DNA of 64,000 nt from Sutcliffiella sp. FSL R7-0096 (GTDB lineage Bacteria; Bacillota; Bacilli; Bacillales; Bacillaceae_I), in assembly GCF_038595065.1 (NCBI RefSeq), contig NZ_CP152003.1, positions 3,204,001-3,268,000 of the forward strand. Direction: 5' to 3'. The notes under the pieces were generated by a model, which saw only the letters and a list, made by a program, of their open reading frames with translations, was not told the DNA's origin and did not search any database. The translations under genes were made by a program, and so were the position numbers. This document shows positions 49,017 through 57,689 of the stretch, piece after piece. Position 1 is the stretch's first letter. Each line of letters starts with the position of its first letter.

Positions 49017-50354
49017 TTATTCAACAGAATGGATTTCCCGAACGACGATACGGGATCCTTCCGCTTTTACAATTCTCACTTTTTTGTTTGCCCCAATAAA
49101 GTTCCCCTCTGTCACAACGTCAATACGTTCTTCGTTGATAACAGCGGTTCCTGCAGGCCGCAGTGGTGTCATGGTGACCCCTTCCTGACCTACCAATTCA
49201 ATTCTCGATACGTTTGATACATAGCCCTGCTCCGTATTGGTGGAATCCCGGAGTACAATCCGGTCGAACAAACGAATTTTCTTACCGAATACCGTAAATA
49301 GAAGCACCATCGCAATTATAGTTACCAACATAGCAATCAATAAGGATAACCCCATTCCTGCAATATCATCTGTCGCCAAAAAGAAACTTGTAATAACTGC
49401 GCCCAGTCCGATAACACCAAGTATCCCACCAGGCACAAAGAGCTCTAGCACAATCAGCACCACCCCTACGACAAACAGGATGATCGTTTCCAATCCTGCC
49501 AACCCAGCTACAAGATGGCCGTAAAAGAATAATAACAGCGCACTGATTCCCATCGCACCAGGAATACCAAAACCGGGGGAATACAATTCAAGTACGAGTC
49601 CAAGCGACCCTATCGACAATAAAATCGGGACCACAATAGGGTCAGTCAAAAATCGCGCAATCTTCTCAGCGAAAGTCACTTCAGAAGTAACAACCTCTGC
49701 ATTTTCAAATCCTAAGTTACTTAGAAGTTCATCCAGAGTGGAAACAGTTCCTTCTGAATAACCAACCTCCAGGGCATTCTTAGGACCTAATGTAAGCAAA
49801 GAGCCTTTTGCAGCCCCTACTTCCGGCAGGTCAATCTCTTTATCTGCCATAGCCATCGCGTATTGTGGATCACGATCATTTGACTCTGCAGCATTTTTCA
49901 TTTCATTAAGCCAATACGACTGTGCCTTATCTTCCGCAGCATTACCGTCTCCAGTTATAACAGCAGCTGCCCCCATACTTGCATTTGGCGTCATATATAT
50001 TTCATCAGCATATAATGCTAAGTATGCACCTGCAGATAATGCCCGATTGTTGACAAAGGCAACTGTTGGAATGGAAGTGCCTTGGAAGCTGTCGGCAATT
50101 TCACTTGCAGCATCTACAGCCCCACCTGGTGTATTTATTTCAAATACTATTAGATCGGCCCCTGATTCCTCTGCGGTTTCAATGGACCTATTGATAAATG
50201 CAAGCAGCCCCTTCTCCACCGTTCCATTGACAGGTATCACATGCACCAACTTCTCGGCACTGCTAGTATGAGATGGAAAAAGCGGTAACGCCGATAAAAT
50301 AAGTGCAAGGACAAAAGCGCTAATATAACTAATACGAAGAACTTTTTTCATCAT
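49017..50354 (-). CDS. yqeZ: NfeD-family membrane protease YqeZ
   Basis: Membrane protein associated with flotillins. 445 residues: signal/anchor (1-30), ClpP-like serine protease domain (about 40-220; NNRALSAGAYLALYADEIYM with catalytic Ser and Lys in the following segment), four membrane helices (about 235-340) and a C-terminal OB fold (about 370-445). Belongs with floA. Preceded by a sigma-W promoter (50405-50433), typical of the B. subtilis yqeZ-yqfA-yqfB operon. Confidence 0.93.
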   Translation of the reverse strand: MMKKVLRISYISAFVLALILSALPLFPSHTSSAEKLVHVIPVNGTVEKGLLAFINRSIETAEESGADLIVFEINTPGGAVDAASEIADSFQGTSIPTVAFVNNRALSAGAYLALYADEIYMTPNASMGAAAVITGDGNAAEDKAQSYWLNEMKNAAESNDRDPQYAMAMADKEIDLPEVGAAKGSLLTLGPKNALEVGYSEGTVSTLDELLSNLGFENAEVVTSEVTFAEKIARFLTDPIVVPILLSIGSLGLVLELYSPGFGIPGAMGISALLLFFYGHLVAGLAGLETIILFVVGVVLIVLELFVPGGILGVIGLGAVITSFFLATDDIAGMGLSLLIAMLVTIIAMVLLFTVFGKKIRLFDRIVLRDSTNTEQGYVSNVSRIELVGQEGVTMTPLRPAGTAVINEERIDVVTEGNFIGANKKVRIVKAEGSRIVVREIHSVE

Positions 50355-50404
50355 GTCCTCCTCTCCAAATACCTTTTCTTTTTATTTTCACCGTAACCAG
50401 TATG

Positions 50405-50433
50405 TAATACGCATGAAAAACCACAAAGTTTCA
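50405..50433 (-). promoter_or_regulatory. Sigma-W promoter of the yqeZ-floA operon
   Basis: TGAAAC (50428-50433), 16-nt spacer, CGTATTA (50405-50411) on the minus strand; the sigma-W consensus is TGAAAC-N16-CGTA. About 50 nt upstream of the yqeZ ATG. Envelope-stress control is known for the B. subtilis operon. Confidence 0.82.
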
Positions 50434-50587
50434 TCGTTGCAGATTTTTTATGCACTATTAGCTAAAATGTGGCGGTTATGTGAACAACATGATTAAAAAA
50501 GGGTTTTAATTTCTTAGGAGATTGATTAAAAAATGCAATAAGTCGGATACTACCAATCCTATCGGTGGACTTGGCTAACACAGCTTA

Positions 50588-50622
50588 AAAAATAGCACCT
50601 TACAAAGGTAAGGTGCTATTTT
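50588..50622. terminator. Rho-independent terminator of yqeY
   Basis: Stem AAAATAGCACCTTAC/GTAAGGTGCTATTTT with AAAG loop, close past the yqeY stop. Symmetrical, may act both ways. Confidence 0.9.
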
Positions 50623-50628
50623 GGGTTT

Positions 50629-51072
50629 TTATGAAAGATGTTGTTGTACAAGTTTGTTAACAAGGCTACCGTCCGCTTTGCCTTTAACTTTAGGCATCAG
50701 TGCTCCCATTACTTTACCCATATCAGCTTTCGAAGAAGCATTAACATCCGCAATCGTCTGTTGGACGATTGCAGACAATTCTTCTTCAGATAGCTGTTTA
50801 GGCATATAATGTTCAACTATTGCAATTTCACCCTGTAATTTATGAACCAAGTCTTCACGACCGGCTTTATCAAATTCTTGGAGGGAGTCTTTACGTTGCT
50901 TTAATTCACGAGACAATACGGTAAGTTCTTCCTCTTCAGATAAGTCTCTGCCGTGCTTGATCGATTCGTTTTGAATCGAAGACTTAACCATTCGGAGTAC
51001 GGAAAGCTTCTCTTTGTCCTTATCCTTCATAGCTTGCTTAATATCGGTATTTAAACGCTCGAGAAGACTCAT
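50629..51072 (-). CDS. yqeY: GatB/YqeY domain protein
   Basis: Small protein of 147 residues, same fold as the tail domain of GatB, suggested tRNA-binding. [38 protein letters not shown] and [31 protein letters not shown] are the family's conserved ends. Directly follows rpsU (15-nt gap). Confidence 0.93.
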   Translation of the reverse strand: MSLLERLNTDIKQAMKDKDKEKLSVLRMVKSSIQNESIKHGRDLSEEEELTVLSRELKQRKDSLQEFDKAGREDLVHKLQGEIAIVEHYMPKQLSEEELSAIVQQTIADVNASSKADMGKVMGALMPKVKGKADGSLVNKLVQQHLS

Positions 51073-51087
51073 TCTTACACCCTCTTG

Positions 51088-51261
51088 TTAAAATTTACGC
51101 TTTCTAGCAGCTTCAGACTTCTTCTTGCGTCTTACGCTTGGTTTTTCATAGAATTCACGCTTTCTTGCTTCTTGCAACGTTCCAGTCTTTGAAACTGAAC
51201 GTTTGAAACGGCGAAGAGCATCTTCAAGCGATTCGTTTTTACGAACAACTGTTTTTGACAT
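51088..51261 (-). CDS. rpsU: 30S ribosomal protein S21
   Basis: 57 residues from the ATG at 51261 ([19 protein letters not shown]), full-length basic S21 ending RKRKF. GGAGGGA site 7-9 nt upstream. In B. subtilis rpsU-yqeY are adjacent as here. Confidence 0.97.
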   Translation of the reverse strand: MSKTVVRKNESLEDALRRFKRSVSKTGTLQEARKREFYEKPSVRRKKKSEAARKRKF

Positions 51262-51417
51262 TCTAATTCCCTCCCTCCAGAACAACCACTAACATTTTCA
51301 GAAAAAACATGATCCCATAAATGCAAAAAAGCATGTATAGAACATGTACTTACCAATTATAATATATTCACTATTGCTGGTCAACAATTATAAGGAATTG
51401 GTTTAAAACTATCTGGA

Positions 51418-51981
51418 CTAACTATTATTCCGATATAGGTTTAACACCTTGGAATCCTTATTTGCCAGCATGTATTGGGACCTCCCCAAGTATAACGGGA
51501 TCGAAAGTTCATCCCAGTTTGGCAGTCCATTTTCGGCAAAAAGTGCTTGATCTTTGTAAAATCCTGTCATCTCACCTACAAACCAGTCATGATCACCTTA
51601 AGTCTGCTGATCCATCACTTTACATTCATATGCGATGTAAGCCTCTTTTAAAATTGGTGCAGAAACGGTTCTGCCTTGGTCATATTCCATATTCAGTTCT
51701 TCAAATTTATTATGCTCTTTTCCAGTCAGCATACCTGACTGCTGAATATAGTGAGCAAATTTTTCCGGGACAAAATTTATCGCAAACTCTCTGGAATTTT
51801 CCATTAAGTGATGTGTATATCTTTCCTTCGCAATCGCAACCCCATAGATTGGAGGGTCGTATGAAATATAGCTGTGCCAGCCGGCAGCCATAATGTTCTG
51901 CTCCCCGTTCCATTTTGCGGTTACCAGGGCAACCATGCCTGGATAGCTATGCATGACGGTATTGGTCGTCCACTCCCTCAT
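51418..51981 (-). pseudogene. Flavin reductase-like (DIM6/NTAB) domain protein, interrupted by an in-frame stop
   Basis: FMN-binding, flavin-reductase fold protein. The first 127 codons (MREWTTNTVMHSYPGMVALVTAKW...YIAYECKVMDQQT) end in TAA at 51598-51600. The same frame then continues without another stop for 59 codons: GDHDWFVGEMTGFYKDQALFAENGLPNW...LYLGRSQYMLANKDSKVLNLYRNNS, to TAG at 51418-51420. The GDHDW-FVGE segment is the conserved C-terminal half of this family. The usual residue before GDHDW is often Tyr, so a TAT/TAC-to-TAA change is a simple explanation. Total length (187 codons before the final stop) fits an intact relative. Confidence 0.8.
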
Positions 51982-52049
51982 GTATCCTCTCCCCTTTTCT
52001 TGTCATTCTTGTCCATCACCCGCCATATATTGAAAAGGAGGTGATGGGC

Positions 52050-52970
52050 TTGTTTTCTATTATAACGTTATTATCTGTTTATTTAGCTATCTTTTTGATT
52101 GGGATGACCGTCATGAGGTCGGGATTGCTTCAATTGTCCGAGGAGAGGACAAAAGGGTATCTCACCAAATTTACCGATATGCCTTGGAAAGGTCTATTGA
52201 TCGGGATATTGATTACCGGTCTACTGCAGAGCAGTTCAGCTGTCATGGTCATCACCGTTGGGTTGGTAGCGGCAGGGTATCTCACTTTTTATCAATCAAT
52301 CGGCATTATGCTCGGAAGCAATATCGGTTCTACTTTTATAACAGAGCTTATCACCATAGATATTTCACAATTGATTCTCCCGATGCTTGTTATCGGATTT
52401 TTATTTTTGTTTTCTAAAAAGAAATTACCTTTCAGTTTCGGGTCTAGCATGTTCGGGTTGGGATGCTTGTTTGTTGCGATGAACGGTTTTGAATCTTTGG
52501 CTATTCCATTGTCAGGCTTCCCGAAGGTACAGGACATGCTTGCCATGACAAATGATCATCACTTATTCGGTGTAGGCATCGGAACACTCCTTACAGCCAT
52601 CATCCAATCCAGCTCTGCTACAACGGGAATCAGCATGAGCTTTTTGAATAATGATCTGTTGTCCCTTCCCGCAGGAATTGCCATTATGCTTGGATCGAAT
52701 ATTGGGACATGTGTGACTGCCTATTTGGCCAGCCTGGGCTCCATCAGGGAGGCCAAATTGACAGCATATGCGCACATTTGGTTGAACGTTATCGGGGTGG
52801 CAGTGTTCTTTCCATTGATCCCTTGGTTGGGCGACTTGGTGGCAATGCTTGCTTCAAGTGCCGATGTGCAGTTAGCACACTCCAGCTTAATTTTTAATGT
52901 GCTAAGTTCTGCGGCGGCGTTACCGTTTTTGCGGCCGTTTGCAAGGTTTGTGGAGAGGCTACATGGATAA
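52050..52970 (+). CDS. yqeW: Na+/phosphate cotransporter-type protein YqeW
   Basis: Shorter relative of the symporter at 10071, without a PhoU tail. 306 residues from the TTG at 52050, which lies 8 nt after AAGGAGG (the ATG at 52044 would be too close). QSSSAVMVITVGLVAAG and QSSSATTGISMSFL are the two family motifs. Position between rpsU and mtaB is that of yqeW in B. subtilis, hence the name. Convergent with deoC. Confidence 0.85.
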   Translation: MFSIITLLSVYLAIFLIGMTVMRSGLLQLSEERTKGYLTKFTDMPWKGLLIGILITGLLQSSSAVMVITVGLVAAGYLTFYQSIGIMLGSNIGSTFITELITIDISQLILPMLVIGFLFLFSKKKLPFSFGSSMFGLGCLFVAMNGFESLAIPLSGFPKVQDMLAMTNDHHLFGVGIGTLLTAIIQSSSATTGISMSFLNNDLLSLPAGIAIMLGSNIGTCVTAYLASLGSIREAKLTAYAHIWLNVIGVAVFFPLIPWLGDLVAMLASSADVQLAHSSLIFNVLSSAAALPFLRPFARFVERLHG

Positions 52971-53028
52971 AGGGGCAAATATTTTAGGCTGAAGGGATTA
53001 ATCCAGTTAAATTTAGCTTCCCAACAGG

Positions 53029-53127
53029 TTATTGTGAGTTTTTTCGGAGTTATTGTGAGTTTTAGGTGCGTTATTATGAGTTTTTCATTGGTTATTGTGA
53101 GTTTTCCATCAGTTATTGTGACAATAG
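53029..53127. repeat. 21-bp tandem repeat (4.7 units)
   Basis: TTATTGTGAGTTTT followed by 7 variable bases, repeated at 53029, 53050, 53071, 53092 with a truncated unit at 53113. Unit 3 has TTATTATGAG. No coding frame survives on either strand (TGA or TAA in each unit). Lies between yqeW and deoC in a non-coding gap. Confidence 0.85.
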
Positions 53128-53209
53128 TACAATTTGATCAATCAAATATCGCCACACACTAAACACCCACACCATCCACAGAAAACCCGCAAAGCTAAGT
53201 AAAAACAAA

Positions 53210-53249
53210 AAAGCACTCCTTCAAGCAGAAATGCTCAAGGGAGTGCTTT
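53210..53249 (-). terminator. Rho-independent terminator of deoC
   Basis: Stem AAAGCACTCC/GGAGTGCTTT with a loop containing a small second hairpin; U-run follows on the minus strand (TTTTTTGTTTTT). Confidence 0.88.
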
Positions 53250-53259
53250 ATTTTATATC

Positions 53260-53937
53260 TTAATAATCCGTATCAGCCGTTAAACCTTTAACAATTGCGA
53301 TACCAGAACTTGCTCCGATACGTGTAGCTCCAGCTGCGATCATTTCTTCCGCACCTTTTGCATCACGAACACCACCGGAAGCTTTTACTCCGATTTCAGG
53401 TCCAACTGTTTGTCTCATCAGTGCAATATCAGCAACTGTTGCTCCGCCTGTTGAGAATCCAGTGGAAGTTTTCACGTAGTCCGCTCCAGCTTTAACAGCC
53501 AACTGGCATGCTCTTACTTTCTCTTCTTTTGTAAGCAGGCAAGTTTCGATGATCACTTTAGTCAACGCGCGACCTTTTGCAGCGTCTACAACTGCACGGA
53601 TGTCCCGTTCCACTAACTCATCGTCGCCATCTTTAAGTGCGCTGATGTTGATAACCATGTCCACTTCAGTGGCACCGTTTTCAATTGCATTCGTCGTTTC
53701 GAATGCTTTTACTTCAGGAGTGTTTGCCCCAAGAGGAAATCCAATTACCGTACACACTTTTACGTTGCTGCCTTCTAAAAGCTCTGCAGATGTTTTTACC
53801 CAAGTCGGGTTAACACAGACAGATGCAAAGTTATATTCTCTCGCTTCTTGGCAAAGTACTTCTACTTGTTCTTTTTTTGTATCGGCTTTCAATAATGTAT
53901 GATCAATCATTTCTCCAATGTTTGTATGCATGTTCAT
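53260..53937 (-). CDS. deoC: Deoxyribose-phosphate aldolase
   Basis: Class I aldolase splitting 2-deoxyribose 5-phosphate into acetaldehyde and glyceraldehyde 3-phosphate. 225 residues, Schiff-base lysine in [15 protein letters not shown] and [12 protein letters not shown]-terminal end GLTADTDY with the catalytic tyrosine. ATG at 53937. Monocistronic, not with other deoxynucleoside genes. Confidence 0.96.
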   Translation of the reverse strand: MNMHTNIGEMIDHTLLKADTKKEQVEVLCQEAREYNFASVCVNPTWVKTSAELLEGSNVKVCTVIGFPLGANTPEVKAFETTNAIENGATEVDMVINISALKDGDDELVERDIRAVVDAAKGRALTKVIIETCLLTKEEKVRACQLAVKAGADYVKTSTGFSTGGATVADIALMRQTVGPEIGVKASGGVRDAKGAEEMIAAGATRIGASSGIAIVKGLTADTDY

Positions 53938-54074
53938 ACTCCTTTCAAGTTAAGAGGTCTGACCTCTAACATCATAACATGATTCCATTATTTTGGCGAG
54001 TACAATGTTAGTATTGCCTTCAGAAAAAAATAAACAGATTTAACAAATTGGACTAACTGGATATTAATAACAAT

Positions 54075-54114
54075 AAAACCTAAGCTTGTAGAATATCCTT
54101 CAAGCTTAGGTTTT
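54075..54114. terminator. Bidirectional terminator at the end of the murQ operon
   Basis: Stem AAAACCTAAGCTTG/CAAGCTTAGGTTTT with 12-nt loop, 22 nt past the rpiR-family regulator stop. Confidence 0.88.
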
Positions 54115-54136
54115 GTTTAAGATAAAATTATTAATG

Positions 54137-55006
54137 TTACCGTTCTTTTGTATTACGAATTGATCGAATTGCCTCCCTTGTTTCATCAATATGCTGAATT
54201 GCATCACTGTACAACTCATTTGCAACACATGTAAAAAGAATATCTATCACATGTAGTTGTGCCAATCTAGAAGAAGTAGCTCCACTCCTAAAGGTAGCTT
54301 CCCTTGAGGTGGACGTTTTTAAGGCTATCTTAGCCAAACTGGCTACATTTGAAGAACCTAGTTTGGTAAGGCTTATAGTTGTTACTCCTTTTTTGTTGGC
54401 TAATTCCAGTACCTTTTCCACTTCATATGTGTTTCCTGAAAAAGATATCCCAAAGACTACGTCATTTTCTTTAAGGTTTGCCACATGCATAATCGCCATA
54501 TGAAAGTCTGTAAAGGCACTTGCATGCTTATTGATTCGTATAAATTTAAGTTGTGCATCCTGAGCGATAATATTGGATGCACCAACTCCAAAGAAATGAA
54601 TATTCTCCCCATTAGTAATTGCTTTCACAGCTTTTTTAAGTTCATTTTTGTCAATCACATCTATTGTTTCCTTAAGAGTTTGAATACTGTTATTTGTCAT
54701 TTTCATAATAACTTCTGATTGAGGCTCCCCAGGTTTAATATCACGATAACCATCTACCTGGTCTTTTTTATGAAGGTCCCCAGCAATTTTTATTTTTAAT
54801 TGTTGAAAACCTTTTAAGCCTAATGATTTACAGAGTCTAATAACAGCGGCACTACTTGTTTTGCTTCGTTCTCCAAGCTGACTTGCCGTTAATGATGTTG
54901 TTTCTTCGGGAAACTCAAGAATAAACTCAGCTATTTTGCGCTCTGAAGGTGGAAGCGCATCAATCATTTCTTTAATTATCAACAAAGCTCCTGAAGTATG
55001 CTGCAT
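54137..55006 (-). CDS. RpiR/MurR-family transcriptional regulator
   Basis: Sugar-phosphate-responsive regulator. 289 residues: RpiR HTH (about 1-75; LTASQLGERSKTSSAAVIRLCKSLGLKGFQQLKI), then SIS domain (about 120-250; ENIHFFGVGASNIIAQDAQLKF, GISFSGNTYEVEKVLE). Last gene of the murQ operon and presumed local regulator; candidate operator at 60004-60027. The ligand is probably MurNAc-6-phosphate or GlcNAc-6-phosphate (inference from murQ). Confidence 0.85.
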   Translation of the reverse strand: MQHTSGALLIIKEMIDALPPSERKIAEFILEFPEETTSLTASQLGERSKTSSAAVIRLCKSLGLKGFQQLKIKIAGDLHKKDQVDGYRDIKPGEPQSEVIMKMTNNSIQTLKETIDVIDKNELKKAVKAITNGENIHFFGVGASNIIAQDAQLKFIRINKHASAFTDFHMAIMHVANLKENDVVFGISFSGNTYEVEKVLELANKKGVTTISLTKLGSSNVASLAKIALKTSTSREATFRSGATSSRLAQLHVIDILFTCVANELYSDAIQHIDETREAIRSIRNTKER

Positions 55007-55041
55007 TTAAACACTCCACTCCAATAAATCTTACTTTACAT

Positions 55042-55818
55042 TTAATATAACTTATCAAGTTCTTTTATTGAAGTGATAATACAGTCAGGAATACATGAAG
55101 CAGGGATTGCAGTATCTTGACTCTGGATTTCCTTATTCCATTTCTTTTTCAATAATTCAATAACTTCATTTTGTTTAGGTCTTTCATCTGCTGGGATATT
55201 TACTATGCTATCGGGATACGATCGCATAATAAATATTGATTTAGTTTGACATTCATTTGCATAACGGACATCATGGTCAATTCTATCCCCCACATGGGCT
55301 ATAACTTCATCTTCTAATGTAAATGCTGATGCCATTCCAATATTAGGTTTTGCCACCCCTATTTTTTCTGGGGTAATAATCTTATCAAAAACATGATAAA
55401 TATTTAGTTGTACTAAAACCGGGGCCTGATATTTGTAGTATCCATTTGTGATAATAGCCAATTTATAGCCTTTTGCTTTTAAGCTTTCTAGCGTAGAAAG
55501 AATATCCTCTTCTAGGAGATATACCTTCCCATCACTTAAATGCTTATTAACTAAAGCTTCAACATCTATTTTATGTTTAATGTTATGTTGGGTAAAAATC
55601 TGCTCAATGATACCATCCCAATCGTAGGCAGCAACAATTTCCTCCTCTAACATTCTTCTATTATGTTCATCAATAACCAATTCAAATTTCAATTCATTCA
55701 ATTGATTTACTTTTGACACTTCTTGAAAAACTTGTTCTATTTCAGGGAAAACCCATCCTATAAAAGGGTTTTGCATTAGAGTCCCATCCAAATCAAACGT
55801 GATCCATTTATTTTTCAT
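55042..55818 (-). CDS. HAD-superfamily hydrolase
   Basis: Phosphatase-type HAD protein. 258 residues; motif I FDLDGTLM near the N-terminus, IITNGYYKYQAPV (motif II), motif III Lys in EKIGVAKPN and motif IV HVGDRIDHDVRYANECQ. The long helical cap is C1 type (YjjG/PhnX-like). Start overlaps the permease stop by 1 nt, so it is translated with the importer. Substrate unknown; it may dephosphorylate a sugar phosphate made in the pathway. Confidence 0.83.
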   Translation of the reverse strand: MKNKWITFDLDGTLMQNPFIGWVFPEIEQVFQEVSKVNQLNELKFELVIDEHNRRMLEEEIVAAYDWDGIIEQIFTQHNIKHKIDVEALVNKHLSDGKVYLLEEDILSTLESLKAKGYKLAIITNGYYKYQAPVLVQLNIYHVFDKIITPEKIGVAKPNIGMASAFTLEDEVIAHVGDRIDHDVRYANECQTKSIFIMRSYPDSIVNIPADERPKQNEVIELLKKKWNKEIQSQDTAIPASCIPDCIITSIKELDKLY

Positions 55819-56642
55819 TATTTAATCGCTCCTGAGGTAAGACCTTCCATAAATTGTTTCGACGCAAACAAAAATGCGATGATCATTGGAAGGGCAGATA
55901 TTGTTAATCCAGCGAACAATAGATTCCATTGCGTATCGAATTCTCCAAATAAAGTTAACATTCCTAACGGTATAGTTTTTAGAGCGTCACTTCTTATAAA
56001 AATTAACGGATAAAAGAAATCGTTCCATACGCCAATCAAATTAATGATCCCAATCGTAGCTACAGGTGCTTTCATTAGCGGTAATACAATTTTTGTATAG
56101 ACCTGAAATTCATTGCATCCATCCATTCTAGCCGATTGTTCAAGTTCAGATGGCAATGTACGGAAAAAAGCATAGAAAACAAATACCGCTAAAGGGATAC
56201 CCCCGGCCACATAAACAATAATGAGCGGTATCAAAGTATCAAGAATTCCAAGGTTCATAAAAATTAAATATAATGGTAATATTGCAAGCTTCATTGGAAC
56301 CATTAAACCTATTAAGAAAAAGAACAATATTAAACCATTCCATTTAAATTTATACCTCGCAAGGTAGTAGGCACCAAGTGATGATACAAATAAAACCAGA
56401 AAAACCGATGATACACTTACAATTACACTGTTGAGGAAATAAGAAGAGAAATTAACTTTGTTCCAAACAGTGGCGTAATTTTCAAACATTACTTGGCTTG
56501 GCAACCCAAGAGGGGATGTGAAAATATCCTTATTTGACTTCAAAGAACTAGAAATCATCAAGAATATTGGATATAAAAAGATAAAAGCAAAGAAGAATAA
56601 AATCATATATTTAAAAAGTTGTGCCCACCATTTTGTACGCAT
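55818..56642 (-). CDS. Sugar ABC transporter permease (MalG/UgpE family)
   Basis: Second membrane subunit of the importer. 274 residues, six membrane helices, C-terminal EAA loop QSARMDGCNEFQVYTKIVLPLMKAPV (about 165-190) and a final QFMEGLTSGAIK typical of carbohydrate-uptake CUT1 permeases. 7 nt from the preceding permease. Belongs with 56650 and 57690. Confidence 0.9.
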   Translation of the reverse strand: MRTKWWAQLFKYMILFFFAFIFLYPIFLMISSSLKSNKDIFTSPLGLPSQVMFENYATVWNKVNFSSYFLNSVIVSVSSVFLVLFVSSLGAYYLARYKFKWNGLILFFFLIGLMVPMKLAILPLYLIFMNLGILDTLIPLIIVYVAGGIPLAVFVFYAFFRTLPSELEQSARMDGCNEFQVYTKIVLPLMKAPVATIGIINLIGVWNDFFYPLIFIRSDALKTIPLGMLTLFGEFDTQWNLLFAGLTISALPMIIAFLFASKQFMEGLTSGAIK

Positions 56643-56649
56643 GTTCCCC

Positions 56650-57606
56650 CTACCTTTCGAAATCTTTTTTTCTAAATAAAATCAGTGATAATGCAGATAC
56701 ACTTGCAATAATTAAAAATAACACCACCACGACTGCGGAACCCAGGCCTATTGATTGTCCTCCTTCAATAGAACCGAAAATCAAACGATAAAAATACGTC
56801 CCAAGTACATCTGTGGAATAGAAAGGTCCACCTGTAGATCCTTGCAAAGCGTAGATTAGCTCAAAAGTTTCAAATGAACTAATAAAAGTCAGAATAGTTA
56901 CTATCATGATTGCTGGCATAACCATAGGAATTGTTATCTTTAGTATTTGTGTAACTATTTTCGCTCCATCGATTTTAGCAGCTTCATAAATTTCCTTATC
57001 GACACCTTGGAGAGCTGCCAAGAAAATCAACATAGAAAAACCAATACTATTCCAGCTGTCTACCAAAATAATGGTGTATAAAGCAGTAGTCGTGCTTCCT
57101 AGCCAAGGTTGAGCCAAACTTCCTAACCCGACTAAATCCAAAAAAGAATTAAGGGCCCCACTGGTTGGATTAAGGATCAAGCTAAAAAGATATCCAACAA
57201 CTATAATGGAGAGCATTCTAGGAAGAAAGAAAACAGTTTTGAAAAACTCCTTCCCTTTTATTTTGCTATGTATCAGAAGTGCAAGAAGAAAGGAAACAAC
57301 TATTTTAGAAAAGAACGTGACCACAAAATATATCCAGTTATGATGAAGTGCATTATAAAAAGTCTCTTTAAAAGGTGATTGTGTAAACAACATCTTAAAG
57401 TTATCCAACCCAATAAATGTATCTCTTGCAAAACCTTGAAAGGAATAAAAACTATTCATCAACGCGGAAATGATAGGATATACTTGAAACATTGAATATA
57501 ACAATAAGGATGGCAGGATAAACAAATGTATTAAGTATTTCTTCATATTTCTACTCTTTTTTTGAGTTACTGACACCTGCTCCAACCCTTTTTCTGTCTG
57601 TTGCAT
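56650..57606 (-). CDS. Sugar ABC transporter permease (MalF/UgpA family)
   Basis: First membrane subunit of the CUT1-type importer. 318 residues from the ATG at 57606 (second of two tandem ATGs), 7 nt after AGGAGG. Six membrane helices and the EAA loop EIYEAAKIDGAKIVTQILKITIPMVMPAI. A stem-loop (57648-57674) separates it from the binding-protein gene. Confidence 0.9.
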   Translation of the reverse strand: MQQTEKGLEQVSVTQKKSRNMKKYLIHLFILPSLLLYSMFQVYPIISALMNSFYSFQGFARDTFIGLDNFKMLFTQSPFKETFYNALHHNWIYFVVTFFSKIVVSFLLALLIHSKIKGKEFFKTVFFLPRMLSIIVVGYLFSLILNPTSGALNSFLDLVGLGSLAQPWLGSTTTALYTIILVDSWNSIGFSMLIFLAALQGVDKEIYEAAKIDGAKIVTQILKITIPMVMPAIMIVTILTFISSFETFELIYALQGSTGGPFYSTDVLGTYFYRLIFGSIEGGQSIGLGSAVVVVLFLIIASVSALSLILFRKKDFER

Positions 57607-57647
57607 CATTGAACCTCCTTTTTTATGAACAATCGTAGGAAACAACT

Positions 57648-57674
57648 GTACCCCGCAAGATTTTTACGGGGTAC
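57648..57674 (-). other. Stem-loop between the sugar-binding protein and permease genes
   Basis: GTACCCCG/CGGGGTAC with a 11-nt loop, 16 nt past the binding-protein stop. No U-run afterwards. Probably protects the upstream mRNA, giving more binding protein than permease. Confidence 0.65.
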
Positions 57675-57689
57675 GGGGGACAATTTTTT

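Noticed and set aside
53029-53127. CRISPR array
   Set aside because: Unit length 21 bp with only 7 variable bases leaves no spacers, and no cas genes are nearby.
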